Part shown: positions 24,598 through 32,973 of the stretch, piece after piece
Numbering within the stretch: position 1 is the stretch's first letter
Layout of the letters: every line of letters begins with the position of its first letter
Assembly: GCA_017645655.1 (NCBI GenBank)
Contig: JAGCNZ010000002.1
Coordinates: forward strand, 31,427 to 95,426
DNA from: Bacteroidaceae bacterium
GTDB taxonomy: Bacteria > Bacteroidota > Bacteroidia > Bacteroidales > Bacteroidaceae
Reading direction: 5' to 3'
Length of the DNA stretch: 64,000 nucleotides
The notes under the pieces: generated by a model
Seen by the model: the letters and a program-made list of their open reading frames with translations, nothing else
What the model was told of the DNA's origin: nothing
Databases searched by the model: none
Made by a program: the position numbers and the translations under genes

Positions 24598-26249
24598 CGT
24601 TGCATCCCTTGCCGCCTCACGTCCAGACGACAAACGCCCCGAAGCAGTTCACTTATCCCTTCTGCTACGAACCTCACCCGCTTTGCGTTGCTGCAGCAAA
24701 CGAGGTGCGACACTACATCGCACAGCACCCCGAGTGGCACGACGAGTTGCAACGCGGGAAGATGCTTGGCGTGCTCATAGTGAACCCCTCTAAATCTCCC
24801 CTTAATGGGAAGACTTCTTATCCTTTATCCTCCCCAAAGAGGGAGTCAGAGAGCGTTTCGCTCGCTTTCCTGGCTGCCTTCTCCGGCACGCTCGACGGCA
24901 AGACGCAGCACGAATACTTCGTTCCGCCAGTCTTCGACCTGATGTCTCCGGGTTGTTATTTCCAGGAGGAAGAGGCTGCCATCAGTGCCATCAACCATCG
25001 GATAACATTGCTCGAAGGCTCATTAAACCAGAGTCCTTTGCGAGTGAAAAGGGACGAAGAACTTGCCGCCTACAGGGAGTTTATGCGACGAAGCAAGGCA
25101 GAACGAGATGCACGTCGAGAGTCGATTTCAGTCGATGAAATGGGCGAAAATGAACAAAACCTGATAAAAGAGAGCCAGCACCAGAAGGCGGAGTATCGCA
25201 GGCTGAAGCAAAGTTGGGAGCAACGCGTTTTTGACGATGAGGCGCCGCTGCGCGCACAGCAAGAAGAGATTGCCCAGCTGCAGCGAGAAAGGCATGTGCG
25301 CAGCATCGCATTGCAGCAGTGGCTGTTCCGCCAGTTTGCCTTTCTCAATGCCCGAGGCGAGGAGAAGTCGCTGTTGGAGCTCTTTGCGCCGGCCGTTCCA
25401 CCGTCCGGTGCAGGCGAATGTTGCGCGCCGAGATTGCTGCAGGCGGCTTACAAAGAGGGTCTGCAACCGCTCTGTATGGCTGAATTCTGGGTGGGAGCAT
25501 CGCCAGCGGACGAGGTGAGACATGACGGCCACTACTATCCCGCTTGCCGTAGCAAGTGCCGTCCCATCCTCACGCACATGCTTGCGGGACTCGACGTCGA
25601 ACCCAATCCTTTGCTTGCAGGCAGGGAAAAGTTGCTTTCGCGACTGCACATTATATATAATAATGGCGAGTTTGCCGTGGTGAGCAAGCCAGCCGGCATG
25701 CTTTCCGTGCCAGGCAAAGACGACCTTCCAAACGTGCAGGATGCAATAAAAAGCGCCATTTCATCGGTCAAAGGACCCCTCATTGTGCACCGTCTCGACA
25801 TGGATACGAGTGGTCTGATGCTCGTTGCGTTGACCGACGAGAAGTATCACGAGCTGCAAGACCTCTTCCTGCATCGCCGCATACACAAGGTCTACCATGC
25901 CCTCCTCGAGCGAGAGATGCCCGTCGGACTCGAGGGTACGGTAAGTCTGCCCTTGCGTCCCGACATCGTCGACCGCCCTCGTCAGTTGGTCGACAGACTG
26001 CATGGGAAGCCAGCCGAGACGCGCTACAAGGTGCTGGCAAACAGGGATGGTCATGCTCTGCTCGAGCTCAAGCCAATCACCGGACGCACCCATCAGCTGC
26101 GTGTTCACTGCGCTCATCCGCAGGGACTTGACAATCCGATTGTCGGCGACAGGCTTTATGGCAAGCCAGGCGACAGGCTGATGCTGCATGCTTGCAGTAT
26201 TACTATTGAAGACCAAACCTTCACTGATACTATGAATTGTTTATTATGA
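24588..26249 (+). CDS. RluA-family pseudouridine synthase with long N-terminal extension
   Basis: 553 residues. The C-terminal half is the pseudouridine synthase: VVSKPAGMLSVPGK, the catalytic HRLDMDTSGLML with its Asp, and GRTHQLRVHCAHPQGLDNPIVGDRLYG. The first 350 residues form an extension with a charged coiled-coil region (about 145-245) and a Cys-containing segment, an architecture I associate with Bacteroidota RluA homologues. Residues about 66-89 (NPSKSPLNGKTSYPLSSPKR...) are repeat-derived, from an inverted-repeat-like cassette at 24784-24854. The target RNA is probably rRNA. Overlaps WbqC-like and PHP genes at both ends. Confidence 0.9.
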   Translation: MAVTLHPLPPHVQTTNAPKQFTYPFCYEPHPLCVAAANEVRHYIAQHPEWHDELQRGKMLGVLIVNPSKSPLNGKTSYPLSSPKRESESVSLAFLAAFSGTLDGKTQHEYFVPPVFDLMSPGCYFQEEEAAISAINHRITLLEGSLNQSPLRVKRDEELAAYREFMRRSKAERDARRESISVDEMGENEQNLIKESQHQKAEYRRLKQSWEQRVFDDEAPLRAQQEEIAQLQRERHVRSIALQQWLFRQFAFLNARGEEKSLLELFAPAVPPSGAGECCAPRLLQAAYKEGLQPLCMAEFWVGASPADEVRHDGHYYPACRSKCRPILTHMLAGLDVEPNPLLAGREKLLSRLHIIYNNGEFAVVSKPAGMLSVPGKDDLPNVQDAIKSAISSVKGPLIVHRLDMDTSGLMLVALTDEKYHELQDLFLHRRIHKVYHALLEREMPVGLEGTVSLPLRPDIVDRPRQLVDRLHGKPAETRYKVLANRDGHALLELKPITGRTHQLRVHCAHPQGLDNPIVGDRLYGKPGDRLMLHACSITIEDQTFTDTMNCLL

Positions 26250-26962
26250 AGCACGAATTGAAGTTAGACGTCCACACCCATACCGTGATGAGCGGCCATG
26301 CCTACAGCACCTTGCAGGAGATGGTGGCTGCCGCCCAGCAGAAAGGTCTCGATATCCTCGGCATCACGGAGCACGCTCCCGGCATCCCCGGCACGTGCCA
26401 TCCCATCTATTTCCGCAACCTGCACGTGGTGCCCAGGCAGTTTGGAAACCTGCGCCTGATGCTTGGTGCCGAGCTGAACATCTTGGATACGAAGGGCACG
26501 CTCGACCTCGACGAATACTACTACAAGCGACTCGACATCCGCATCGCCGGCATACACCTGCTGTGCTGGGAGGGCGGAACCGTCGAGGAGAACACCCAGG
26601 GCATGATCAACGCCATTCGAAATCCGTGGACGCAAATCATCTCGCATCCCGGCGACGGCACCGCCGAGCTCCTTTTCGAGCCGATTGTCCTGGCCGCGAA
26701 GGAGTCGAAGACGCTGCTCGAAATCAACAACAGCAGCCTCAATCCCTGCCGAAACAAGGAGACGGCACTCGTGAACAACCTCGAAATACTGCGCCTGTGC
26801 AAGCGCTACGAAGTGCCTGTCGTGCTGAGCAGCGACGCACACATCAGTTGCGCCATTGCCGACTACGGCTTCATCTGGCCGTTGCTGCAGGAGACGGACT
26901 TCCCCGACGGACTTATCCTGAACTACGACACAGAGTGTTTCCTGCAGTATATCGGGGCATGA
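26246..26962 (+). CDS. PHP-domain phosphatase, YcdX type
   Basis: 238 residues. PHP-domain metal ligands are visible: DVHTHTVMSGH (His10, His12), ITEHAPG, GAELNI (Glu), ISHPGD, EINNSS and SSDAH. Trinuclear metal phosphoesterase of the YcdX/polymerase-III-like group; substrate unknown. ATG 26246 is preferred over an upstream TTG because it gives an ATGA overlap with the RluA-type gene stop (26246-26249). Confidence 0.9.
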   Translation: MKHELKLDVHTHTVMSGHAYSTLQEMVAAAQQKGLDILGITEHAPGIPGTCHPIYFRNLHVVPRQFGNLRLMLGAELNILDTKGTLDLDEYYYKRLDIRIAGIHLLCWEGGTVEENTQGMINAIRNPWTQIISHPGDGTAELLFEPIVLAAKESKTLLEINNSSLNPCRNKETALVNNLEILRLCKRYEVPVVLSSDAHISCAIADYGFIWPLLQETDFPDGLILNYDTECFLQYIGA

Positions 26963-26968
26963 TGGCTC

Positions 26969-26999
26969 AGTCCTCCTAAAATTTTATTATAGGAGGACT
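26969..26999. terminator. AGTCCTCCTA hairpin in a convergent gap
   Basis: A perfect 10-bp inverted repeat (AGTCCTCCTA, then TAGGAGGACT) around an A/T loop, between the PHP gene and queG ends. It can serve as a bidirectional terminator, and it shares its AGTCCTCC word with the tandem repeat beside it. Confidence 0.55.
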
Positions 27000-27000
27000 C

Positions 27001-27066
27001 GAGTCCTCCCACGGTGGGACTGGAGTTTTTCCGCGGTGGGACTGCAGTCCTCCCATGGTGGGACTG
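27001..27066. repeat. Three tandem 22-bp near-palindromic units
   Basis: Units at 27001-27022, 27023-27044 and 27045-27066, each ending in GGTGGGACTG and each close to an inverted repeat (AGTCC...GGTGGGACT). The centre differs in each unit: CACGG, CGCGG, CATGG. It lies in the convergent gap between the PHP gene and queG. The period equals that of the CACGTG arrays. Confidence 0.9.
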
Positions 27067-27087
27067 ACGAAGGACTACGGTATCTTA

Positions 27088-27987
27088 TTAAGGTTTAAGT
27101 TGTTTGAGCCAACGCTCGATGTTGCGTTTCAGGCCATCGAACTTGGCACGTTTGACGGCGGAACCCTTGAAGAGCGTCTGGTATTGCTCCTCTGTGAGGC
27201 TTTCCCAGTCGTCGGGAGTCATCTGCAATAAGTCCTCGGAGGGCTGGAAGGCTGGTTCCGTAGTGGGTTGTGACTCAGCAAATTGAGGTGTGGCTCGCAG
27301 GCAGCGGTCGCATCCATAGAAGGTGCGCTTCAACTCCAACTCATCTGGCAAGGGACCGCGATGCTCGATGGTCTGGTAGCTGATGCAGAGACGTGCGTCG
27401 AGACCCTCGGGAGTGAGGGCCGGACAAAGGCTTCCTCCCGTCTTCTCCTCGGGGAGCGGAGCCAGTGGCGAGTCGTAGTGGTCGGCCTCGGCGGTCAGGA
27501 AAAGTTCTCCCAGGAAGACCGTCGGTCCGTAGCCCGGCACGCTGATGAAGCCGCTGCCCGGAGTGATGATGCCGATGCCGCTGCGCCAAGCCCAGTAGCG
27601 CTCCAGCACAGGCGCCGTGTCGACAAAGCATCGGCCTTCCAGTCCGCAAGCCTGCATGAGTTCCTGCATCCGCCCTCGCATCACGTCGTGATAGTCCTTG
27701 CCTTGCGCATAGAGACTGATGGCGGGCTGGCGCTTCTCGGGCATGAAGTTCATGGCAAGGCTGACGATGGTCCGCACGCCGGGCATGAGCAGGTCGGGCT
27801 GCAGCCGCATCTCGACGTTGCGGCGCATGTAGTCCATCTCGCCACAATAGTCCAGTTCCAGCCAGTGCTGGTAGCGACGGGCAACGTCCTCAGCCACGGG
27901 TTCCGCCTTCGCCAGTCCACAAGCAACAAAACCCAAGCTCTGGGCCTGGGTTTTGATGTGTTTGCTATTCAATGACGCCGAATTCAT
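27088..27987 (-). CDS. queG: Epoxyqueuosine reductase QueG, missing one set of Fe-S cysteines
   Basis: QueG reduces epoxyqueuosine to queuosine in tRNA with cobalamin and two [4Fe-4S] clusters. 299 residues, collinear with the family: CFVDTAPVLERYWAWRSGIG (Asp), PGYGPTVFLGEL, LDARLCISYQTIEHRG, FKGSAVKRAKFDGLKRNI. The usual first ferredoxin motif CxxCxxCxxxCP is replaced by LPEEKTGGSLCP, keeping only the last cysteine (Cys188). The later motif reads YGCDRCLRATP: Cys226 and Cys229 remain but the final cysteine is Thr233. Cys201 remains. Thus the four ligands of one cluster are absent and the four of the other are kept. The frame is open throughout. Overlaps the deacetylase gene by 23 bp. Confidence 0.9.
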   Translation of the reverse strand: MNSASLNSKHIKTQAQSLGFVACGLAKAEPVAEDVARRYQHWLELDYCGEMDYMRRNVEMRLQPDLLMPGVRTIVSLAMNFMPEKRQPAISLYAQGKDYHDVMRGRMQELMQACGLEGRCFVDTAPVLERYWAWRSGIGIITPGSGFISVPGYGPTVFLGELFLTAEADHYDSPLAPLPEEKTGGSLCPALTPEGLDARLCISYQTIEHRGPLPDELELKRTFYGCDRCLRATPQFAESQPTTEPAFQPSEDLLQMTPDDWESLTEEQYQTLFKGSAVKRAKFDGLKRNIERWLKQLKP

Positions 27988-28579
27988 AACCTTCTTGTTT
28001 CAGCCAAGCAAGTATCTCCGGCAGGGCATGTTTGAGCTTGTCGATGCTCTTGAGCGAGTCGTGAAGCGTGATGATACTGCCGTTTCGCGTGTAGCGCTTC
28101 ACATTGTTCACTACGTCGCTCGCCGTCAACAGACGGCTGTAGTCGCGCGTTACCACGTCCCACATCACGACTTTTATGCCGATGTATCTCAGCACCCTGT
28201 ACTGCACCATCCCAATCCAGCCATGAGGAGGTCGGAAGAGGTTGGTGTGGAAGATGTCGTTGGCCTTCTTGATGTTGGCCAGATACGTCCAAGGACGATG
28301 CCGGAACCCCGAGATGTGGTTGTACGTATGGTTGCCAATGGCATGTCCTCGCAGGCGAACCTCGTCGAGCAGGTGCGGATACTTGGCAGCGTTGTCACCC
28401 ACCATGAAGAAGGTAGCCTTGGCTCCAAAGCGGTCGAGGGTGTCGAGGATGAATGGCGTCGCCTCAGGAATCGGCCCGTCATCGAAGGTGAGATAGACAG
28501 CCCTCCTGCCCGGGTTTATCCTCCACAAAGCGTGCGGATAGAACCATCGGAAGATGCGCGGCGGTTGTTCAATCAGCAT
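27965..28579 (-). CDS. Polysaccharide deacetylase, NodB-homology domain
   Basis: 204 residues, a compact carbohydrate esterase family 4 domain. Motif 1 is TFDDGP (Asp33, Asp34), motif 2 is HTYNH (His84, His88), motif 3 is RPPHGW, followed by VVMWDVVTRDY and a final TLHD block. It should remove N-acetyl groups from murein or another polysaccharide. No clear signal peptide. Its start overlaps the DUF2723 stop by 1 nt (TAATG) and its end overlaps queG by 23 bp, so DUF2723-deacetylase-queG is a tight operon. Confidence 0.92.
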   Translation of the reverse strand: MLIEQPPRIFRWFYPHALWRINPGRRAVYLTFDDGPIPEATPFILDTLDRFGAKATFFMVGDNAAKYPHLLDEVRLRGHAIGNHTYNHISGFRHRPWTYLANIKKANDIFHTNLFRPPHGWIGMVQYRVLRYIGIKVVMWDVVTRDYSRLLTASDVVNNVKRYTRNGSIITLHDSLKSIDKLKHALPEILAWLKQEGYEFGVIE

Positions 28580-31500
28580 TACAGCGATTCTTCTTCAAGG
28601 AGTTCGCCCTCCTCGGCTTCTGCGGCAACATCCATCTCAGCCTCCTCCTCCACATCCTCCTCGTCGTCCATGCCGACGGAGCCGTAGAAGCGTGTCTGCA
28701 CAAGCTGGTTGTAGAGGTCGAGCTTCTTGGCCAGTTCGATGGTTTGGGCGTTGCCGACACTCTCCAGGATGCTTATCGCGCTGTGCATCTGGTAGAAATA
28801 ACTGAAGCATTCCTTCTGGCTGAGCAGCAGCATACCGTTGGGCAAGTTCAGGTACCACTCGAGGTACTCGGAAGACTTGTTGGCGATGGCGATGCAGATG
28901 TCTGCCGCCGCCTTCTTGTCTCCAGTGGTGTTCAAGACGCGAGCCAACTCGAGGGAACCGCTCGAGTAACTGTGCGGCACAGCACTTGGCGGGATGCACT
29001 TCTCGACCTTCTCAGCGACCTTCTTCGCCTTGTCGAGCTTGCCTTCCTGCGCAAGCCTGGATGCCAGCTGCGCGAAGATGCGTCGGTGAGTCGAGCACAT
29101 ACGTGTCACAGTCTCGTCCAGGTAGACGCCCGGCTTGTCGATGCCGCCGAAGGAGAAGCGCGTCATCAGGTTCTCGTACATCTTATCTGTGTCGACATCC
29201 TTGCCGCTCTGCTTCGTGTTGAACGGCGTGATGCGGTACGCCAGGCCTTCCTGAACGAAATAGTCGTCGAGGTGACCATAGTTGTCAGGTCCCACAGTCA
29301 TAGCCACGTACAGCGGACGCTCCCAATTACATTGAGCAATCATCTCGTACATCATCATCTCGCTCTTGTAGACAGCACGTTTTCCCTTGAGGCTGATGTG
29401 CATTTTATCAGGGATGCTGTCGCCCGCCATCATCATCCCGCTGCGACGCACCGCGTCCTTGTCGATGGTGAGGACAATGCTGTCGGTCGGGATGAAGCGC
29501 AGGTCCGGGTTGTCACTAAGCACCCAATTGTCCATGATACTCGAGAGCTCATGCGGGTCGTCACCCAGAATGTTGCGAAGCGTCTCGGGATCATCCTTGT
29601 AGGACTCAATGAGGCGTTCCAACGTGCCGGGTCGCACAGTGATTCCTTCGCGGGTGCCTGCCACGTATTGCAAGCGGCTCCAATGTATCGGAACTGCCGG
29701 CGAATCATAAGCAGGGCGCTTCATCTGGTCGATGTACCAGTCCGTCTGCAGGTACGAGAGGTTGCAGACGCGGGCATCAGTGCGGAATCCTTCGGTCTCT
29801 TGGGCGTACCAGAGAGGGAAGGTGTCGTTGTCTCCGTTGGTATATATAATGGGGAAATCGCCCTTCGACAACGATTCGAGATAGTTCCTGCCGAAGTCCC
29901 TGCAGGTGTATCTGCCGCTGCGGTCGTGGTCGTCCCACGTCTGGCCTGCCATCTGGATAGGCACGAGAACACATAGACAGCAGAGAAGAGCGCATACCAT
30001 CTCGCTCCTGAGAAGCTTTTGCAAGTAGTATGCGATGCCTGCCACGCCGAGTCCAACCCAAATGGAATATGCGTAGAATGAGCCCGCATAAGCATAGTCA
30101 CGTTCACGCGGCTGCATTGGCGTCTGGTTGAGGTACAGGACGATGGCGAGACCGGTCATGAAGAAGAGGAAGAACACGATGCCGAATTGCTTCTCTCCCT
30201 CGCCGTTGTCCTTGTCGTCCTTGAAGAGTTGCCACAGCAAGCCGATAAGTCCAAGCAACAGAGGCAGGCAATAGAAGACGTTGCGACCTTTGTTTTGCTT
30301 GAGGTCGCTTGGCAGTTTGCTTTGATCTCCCAGGCGCATGTTGTCGAGGAAGGGTATGCCGGTAATCCAGTTGCCGTGTTCCCATTCTCCGTTACCCTGG
30401 ATGTCGTTCTGTCTGCCGGCAAAGTTCCACATGAAGTAGCGCCAGTACATGAAGTTGACCTGGTAGCTGAGGAAGAAGCGCAGGTTCTCGAGCTGAGTCG
30501 GTGTCTTGATTTGCACCATCTCTCCACACCTTTCGTAGCTCTTGACGGTGCCTTTCACGCCACCCATCCAGCTTTCGTACGCTCCGCTATGTGCCTCGCT
30601 GTACATGCGGGGGAAGAGCATGTTCTGCTGATAGACATAGTCCGTCTTGTAGCGTTGCACCTCGTAGCGGTCGGGTTCGTCGGCAGTTTGCTTTTCTTTC
30701 CTCTGGTAGACCGGAGCCCCTTTCTTGCTGACAGGAACGCAGTAGTTGCCGTCGGGCTTGAGCAGGACTTGGCTGGTGTATGCAGGGCCATAGAGCAAGG
30801 GACGGTCGCCGTACTGCTCTCGGCTCAGGTATGTTCCCAGGGTAAAGATGTCTTCGGGGGAGTTCTGGTCCATTGGTGTGTTAGCAGAACTGCGGATGAC
30901 AATCACGGCGTACGAGCTGTAGCCTATCATGATCATGAGCATGCAGAGCAGCGACGTGTTCATCAGCCGTGCGGATACGAGTGGTTTGCCCTCTTTCTTC
31001 CAACCAAGCGCAAGATAGAGCAGCGCCAGTACGACCACGCCGAAGATGATGCTTGTCCAGCCGTAGCCGTAGAACGGGATGCCCAGCATGCCCACGCTCA
31101 GCAGGTAAGAGACTGTCATGCGGGTGCGGCTCTTCTGCTTCACGGTTTCCCAAATGCTCCAGAGGACGATGCCGACGAGCAGGGCGATATACACGATGAC
31201 GCCTGTGTTGAAAGGCATGCTCAGTGTGTTGACGAAGAGAAGTTCGAACCAGCCGCCTACCTTGACGATGCCCGGCACGATGCCGTAGAGCACTGCAGCA
31301 ATGAGAACTCCGCTGCCGACCAACGATAGGATGGCTCCCTTCATGTTGGAATTCTTCACTTTTCGGTAGTAGAAGATGAGGACGAGGGCTGGCAGGCAGA
31401 GCAGGTTGAGCAGGTGTACGCCGATGCTAAGGCCGGTCAGATAGGCGATGAATATGAGCCAACGGTCGCTTCCGGGCTCGTCGGCGTGGTCTTCCCACTT

Positions 31501-31986
31501 GAGCATGAGCCAGAAGACGACTGCCGTGAAGAGGCTGCTGTAGGCGTAGACTTCGCCTTCTACTGCGCTATACCAGAAGGTGTCGCTGAAGGTATAGACC
31601 AGGGCGCCGGTCAGTGCGCTTGCTTCGACCGTGATGAGTTGGGCCAAAGTCTGTACTTTGCCGTCTTTTCCTACGAGTTTGCGTGCCAGATGACTGATGC
31701 TCCAGAAGAGGAACATGATGCAGGCGGCGCTGAACAGGGCGCTCATCATGTTGACCATCAGCGCGACTTTCGTGGGATCGTTCACAAACTGGGTGAACAG
31801 GTTGGCAGTGAGCATGAAGAAGGGTGCCCCGGGTGGGTGACCGACTTCAAGCTTGTAAGCTGTTGTGATGAACTCGGGGCAGTCCCAGAAACTCGCGGTG
31901 GGTTCCACGGTGCTGCAATAGACGAATGCAGCGATGGCGAAGGTGAGCCACCCCATCAGGTTGTCAACTAGTCTGAAATGCTTCAT
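28579..31986 (-). CDS. DUF2723 family membrane protein, glycosyltransferase-like
   Basis: 1135 residues. The N-terminal DUF2723 block is clear (VYCSTVEPTASFWDCPEFI, then KLEVGHPPGAPFF), followed by about a dozen transmembrane segments up to residue 680 and a large soluble C-terminal half ending in a strongly acidic tail. The family is abundant in Bacteroidota and its membrane part resembles PMT/O-mannosyltransferase-type GT-C enzymes, with Asp-Cys-Pro-Glu in the first loop; a role in envelope or protein glycosylation is inferred. First gene of the operon with the deacetylase and queG. Confidence 0.9.
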   Translation of the reverse strand: MKHFRLVDNLMGWLTFAIAAFVYCSTVEPTASFWDCPEFITTAYKLEVGHPPGAPFFMLTANLFTQFVNDPTKVALMVNMMSALFSAACIMFLFWSISHLARKLVGKDGKVQTLAQLITVEASALTGALVYTFSDTFWYSAVEGEVYAYSSLFTAVVFWLMLKWEDHADEPGSDRWLIFIAYLTGLSIGVHLLNLLCLPALVLIFYYRKVKNSNMKGAILSLVGSGVLIAAVLYGIVPGIVKVGGWFELLFVNTLSMPFNTGVIVYIALLVGIVLWSIWETVKQKSRTRMTVSYLLSVGMLGIPFYGYGWTSIIFGVVVLALLYLALGWKKEGKPLVSARLMNTSLLCMLMIMIGYSSYAVIVIRSSANTPMDQNSPEDIFTLGTYLSREQYGDRPLLYGPAYTSQVLLKPDGNYCVPVSKKGAPVYQRKEKQTADEPDRYEVQRYKTDYVYQQNMLFPRMYSEAHSGAYESWMGGVKGTVKSYERCGEMVQIKTPTQLENLRFFLSYQVNFMYWRYFMWNFAGRQNDIQGNGEWEHGNWITGIPFLDNMRLGDQSKLPSDLKQNKGRNVFYCLPLLLGLIGLLWQLFKDDKDNGEGEKQFGIVFFLFFMTGLAIVLYLNQTPMQPRERDYAYAGSFYAYSIWVGLGVAGIAYYLQKLLRSEMVCALLCCLCVLVPIQMAGQTWDDHDRSGRYTCRDFGRNYLESLSKGDFPIIYTNGDNDTFPLWYAQETEGFRTDARVCNLSYLQTDWYIDQMKRPAYDSPAVPIHWSRLQYVAGTREGITVRPGTLERLIESYKDDPETLRNILGDDPHELSSIMDNWVLSDNPDLRFIPTDSIVLTIDKDAVRRSGMMMAGDSIPDKMHISLKGKRAVYKSEMMMYEMIAQCNWERPLYVAMTVGPDNYGHLDDYFVQEGLAYRITPFNTKQSGKDVDTDKMYENLMTRFSFGGIDKPGVYLDETVTRMCSTHRRIFAQLASRLAQEGKLDKAKKVAEKVEKCIPPSAVPHSYSSGSLELARVLNTTGDKKAAADICIAIANKSSEYLEWYLNLPNGMLLLSQKECFSYFYQMHSAISILESVGNAQTIELAKKLDLYNQLVQTRFYGSVGMDDEEDVEEEAEMDVAAEAEEGELLEEESL

Positions 31987-32125
31987 TTCGTGTACTAATA
32001 TATATAAGGTATTTAATTTCCGTGCAAAGGTACGACTTTTAATTCATAATTCATAGTTCGGGCTTCATAAATTCTATCTTTCTTAACTTGAAACATAAAA
32101 AGCAAACATTTTTTTAGGGAAAAAC

Positions 32126-32156
32126 TTGCAGGAATCGTGGGATTGTCGTACCTTTG
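32126..32156 (+). promoter_or_regulatory. Consensus promoter of tRNA-Val
   Basis: TTG at 32126-32128, a 20-bp spacer, TACCTTTG at 32149-32156, then the tRNA 30 bp later. Full match to the Bacteroidota consensus. Confidence 0.8.
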
Positions 32157-32186
32157 CAGCGCAAAAACGGCAAGGGTATCGTTTTT

Positions 32187-32261
32187 GGGCGCTTAGCTCA
32201 GCTGGTTCAGAGCGTCTGCCTTACAAGCAGAGGGTCGGGGGTTCGAATCCCTCAGCGCCCA
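32187..32261 (+). tRNA. tRNA-Val (anticodon TAC)
   Basis: 75 nt. Acceptor stem GGGCGCT pairs with AGCGCCC; D arm with AGCTCAGCTGGTT; anticodon stem CTGCC/GGCAG-type with loop CTTACAA giving anticodon TAC; T arm GTTCGAATC. Discriminator A at 32261; CCA is not encoded. Has its own promoter and terminator. Confidence 0.97.
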
Positions 32262-32303
32262 CAAGAAAAAGCGAAGTCGAGAGACTTCGCTTTTTCTTGT
32301 GGG
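32258..32303 (+). terminator. tRNA-Val terminator overlapping the acceptor end
   Basis: Perfect 21-bp stem with a GAGA tetraloop: the left arm starts at CCC 32258, inside the tRNA 3' end, and the right arm ends GGG 32303. The stem contains an A-run on the left and a T-run on the right, so no separate U-tract is needed. Confidence 0.8.
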
Positions 32304-32344
32304 TCTGACGGGCAGGGGGAAATCGGTGCGCTCAGTGGGGTGCC

Positions 32345-32450
32345 TGAAAACGACCCACGTGATAAATACATTTTACCCACGTGATATTTGAAATATTACA
32401 CGTGATAAATTCATTTTACCCACGTGATGTTTTCAATCACTCCACGTTGC
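32345..32450. repeat. CACGTG phased array 6
   Basis: Boxes CACGTG 32356, 32378, 32399 and 32421, CACGTT 32443: steps 22, 21, 22, 22. Forward orientation; edges TGAAAACGAC on the left and GATGTTTTCA before the last box. The last box ends 5 bp from the merR stop codon (32453). Confidence 0.95.
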
Positions 32451-32452
32451 GT

Positions 32453-32797
32453 TCAGAGTTCTCCCAGTTCGCGACTGATTTCCTGCAACTCCGACTTGAT
32501 GCTTTGCAAACGGTTGATTATCTCGGACGTATCGCTTGCAGCCTTCCTGTTCCTGCTCAGGACTTGCTTGGCAGCCGCAATCTTCATGCCGCGCACCTTG
32601 AGCAGGTTGTAGACGAGGCGCACCTCCTCGATGTCCTCTTTTGTGTACATACGCACGCCTCGGCCGCTCTTGCGGGGCTTGATGTTGGGGAACTCCTTTT
32701 CCCAGAAACGCAGCAGCGACTCTGCCACCTTGAATTGCTCGGCCACCTCGGCTATGCCGTAGTATTTCTTGAGGTCTTTGTTAGGATTGTATGCCAT
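32453..32797 (-). CDS. MerR-family transcriptional regulator
   Basis: 114 residues. N-terminal MerR winged helix: YYGIAEVAEQFKVAESLLRFWEKEFPNI, then GVRMYTKEDIEEVRLVYNLLKVRGMKIAAAKQVL, and a short C-terminal coiled coil. No effector-binding domain, like the short MerR regulators found next to housekeeping genes in this phylum. The target is unknown; divergent from alaS. Confidence 0.9.
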   Translation of the reverse strand: MAYNPNKDLKKYYGIAEVAEQFKVAESLLRFWEKEFPNIKPRKSGRGVRMYTKEDIEEVRLVYNLLKVRGMKIAAAKQVLSRNRKAASDTSEIINRLQSIKSELQEISRELGEL

Positions 32798-32843
32798 GAC
32801 ACATTAATTCAAAATTCACAATTCATAATGCATAAATTCGTTG

Positions 32844-32912
32844 CAAAAATATAAAATTAATATCAAAAATCAAAGCACATGGCGCATATTTCATAAATAA
32901 TTCGTACATTTG
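32844..32912. promoter_or_regulatory. Divergent -7 boxes for merR and alaS
   Basis: TATTTTTG on the minus strand at 32844-32851 (merR) and TACATTTG on the plus strand at 32905-32912 (alaS). Confidence 0.6.
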
Positions 32913-32973
32913 CACGCATTTTATCACTCAATCCACAAAATCGTAAATCGTAAATAGATAAATAGTAAATAAT

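Noticed and set aside
24040-26962. WbqC-like, RluA-type and PHP genes as a polysaccharide or defence island.
   Set aside because: The overlap of their ends suggests a housekeeping operon; nothing points to transfer, and no toxin, nuclease or glycosyltransferase accompanies them.
27400-27480. A frameshift in queG as explanation for the missing cysteines.
   Set aside because: The reading frame is continuous, family motifs before and after are in the same frame, and neither alternative frame in this stretch shows a CxxCxxCxxxCP motif that I can find. The fourth missing cysteine lies in a separate, well-aligned motif.
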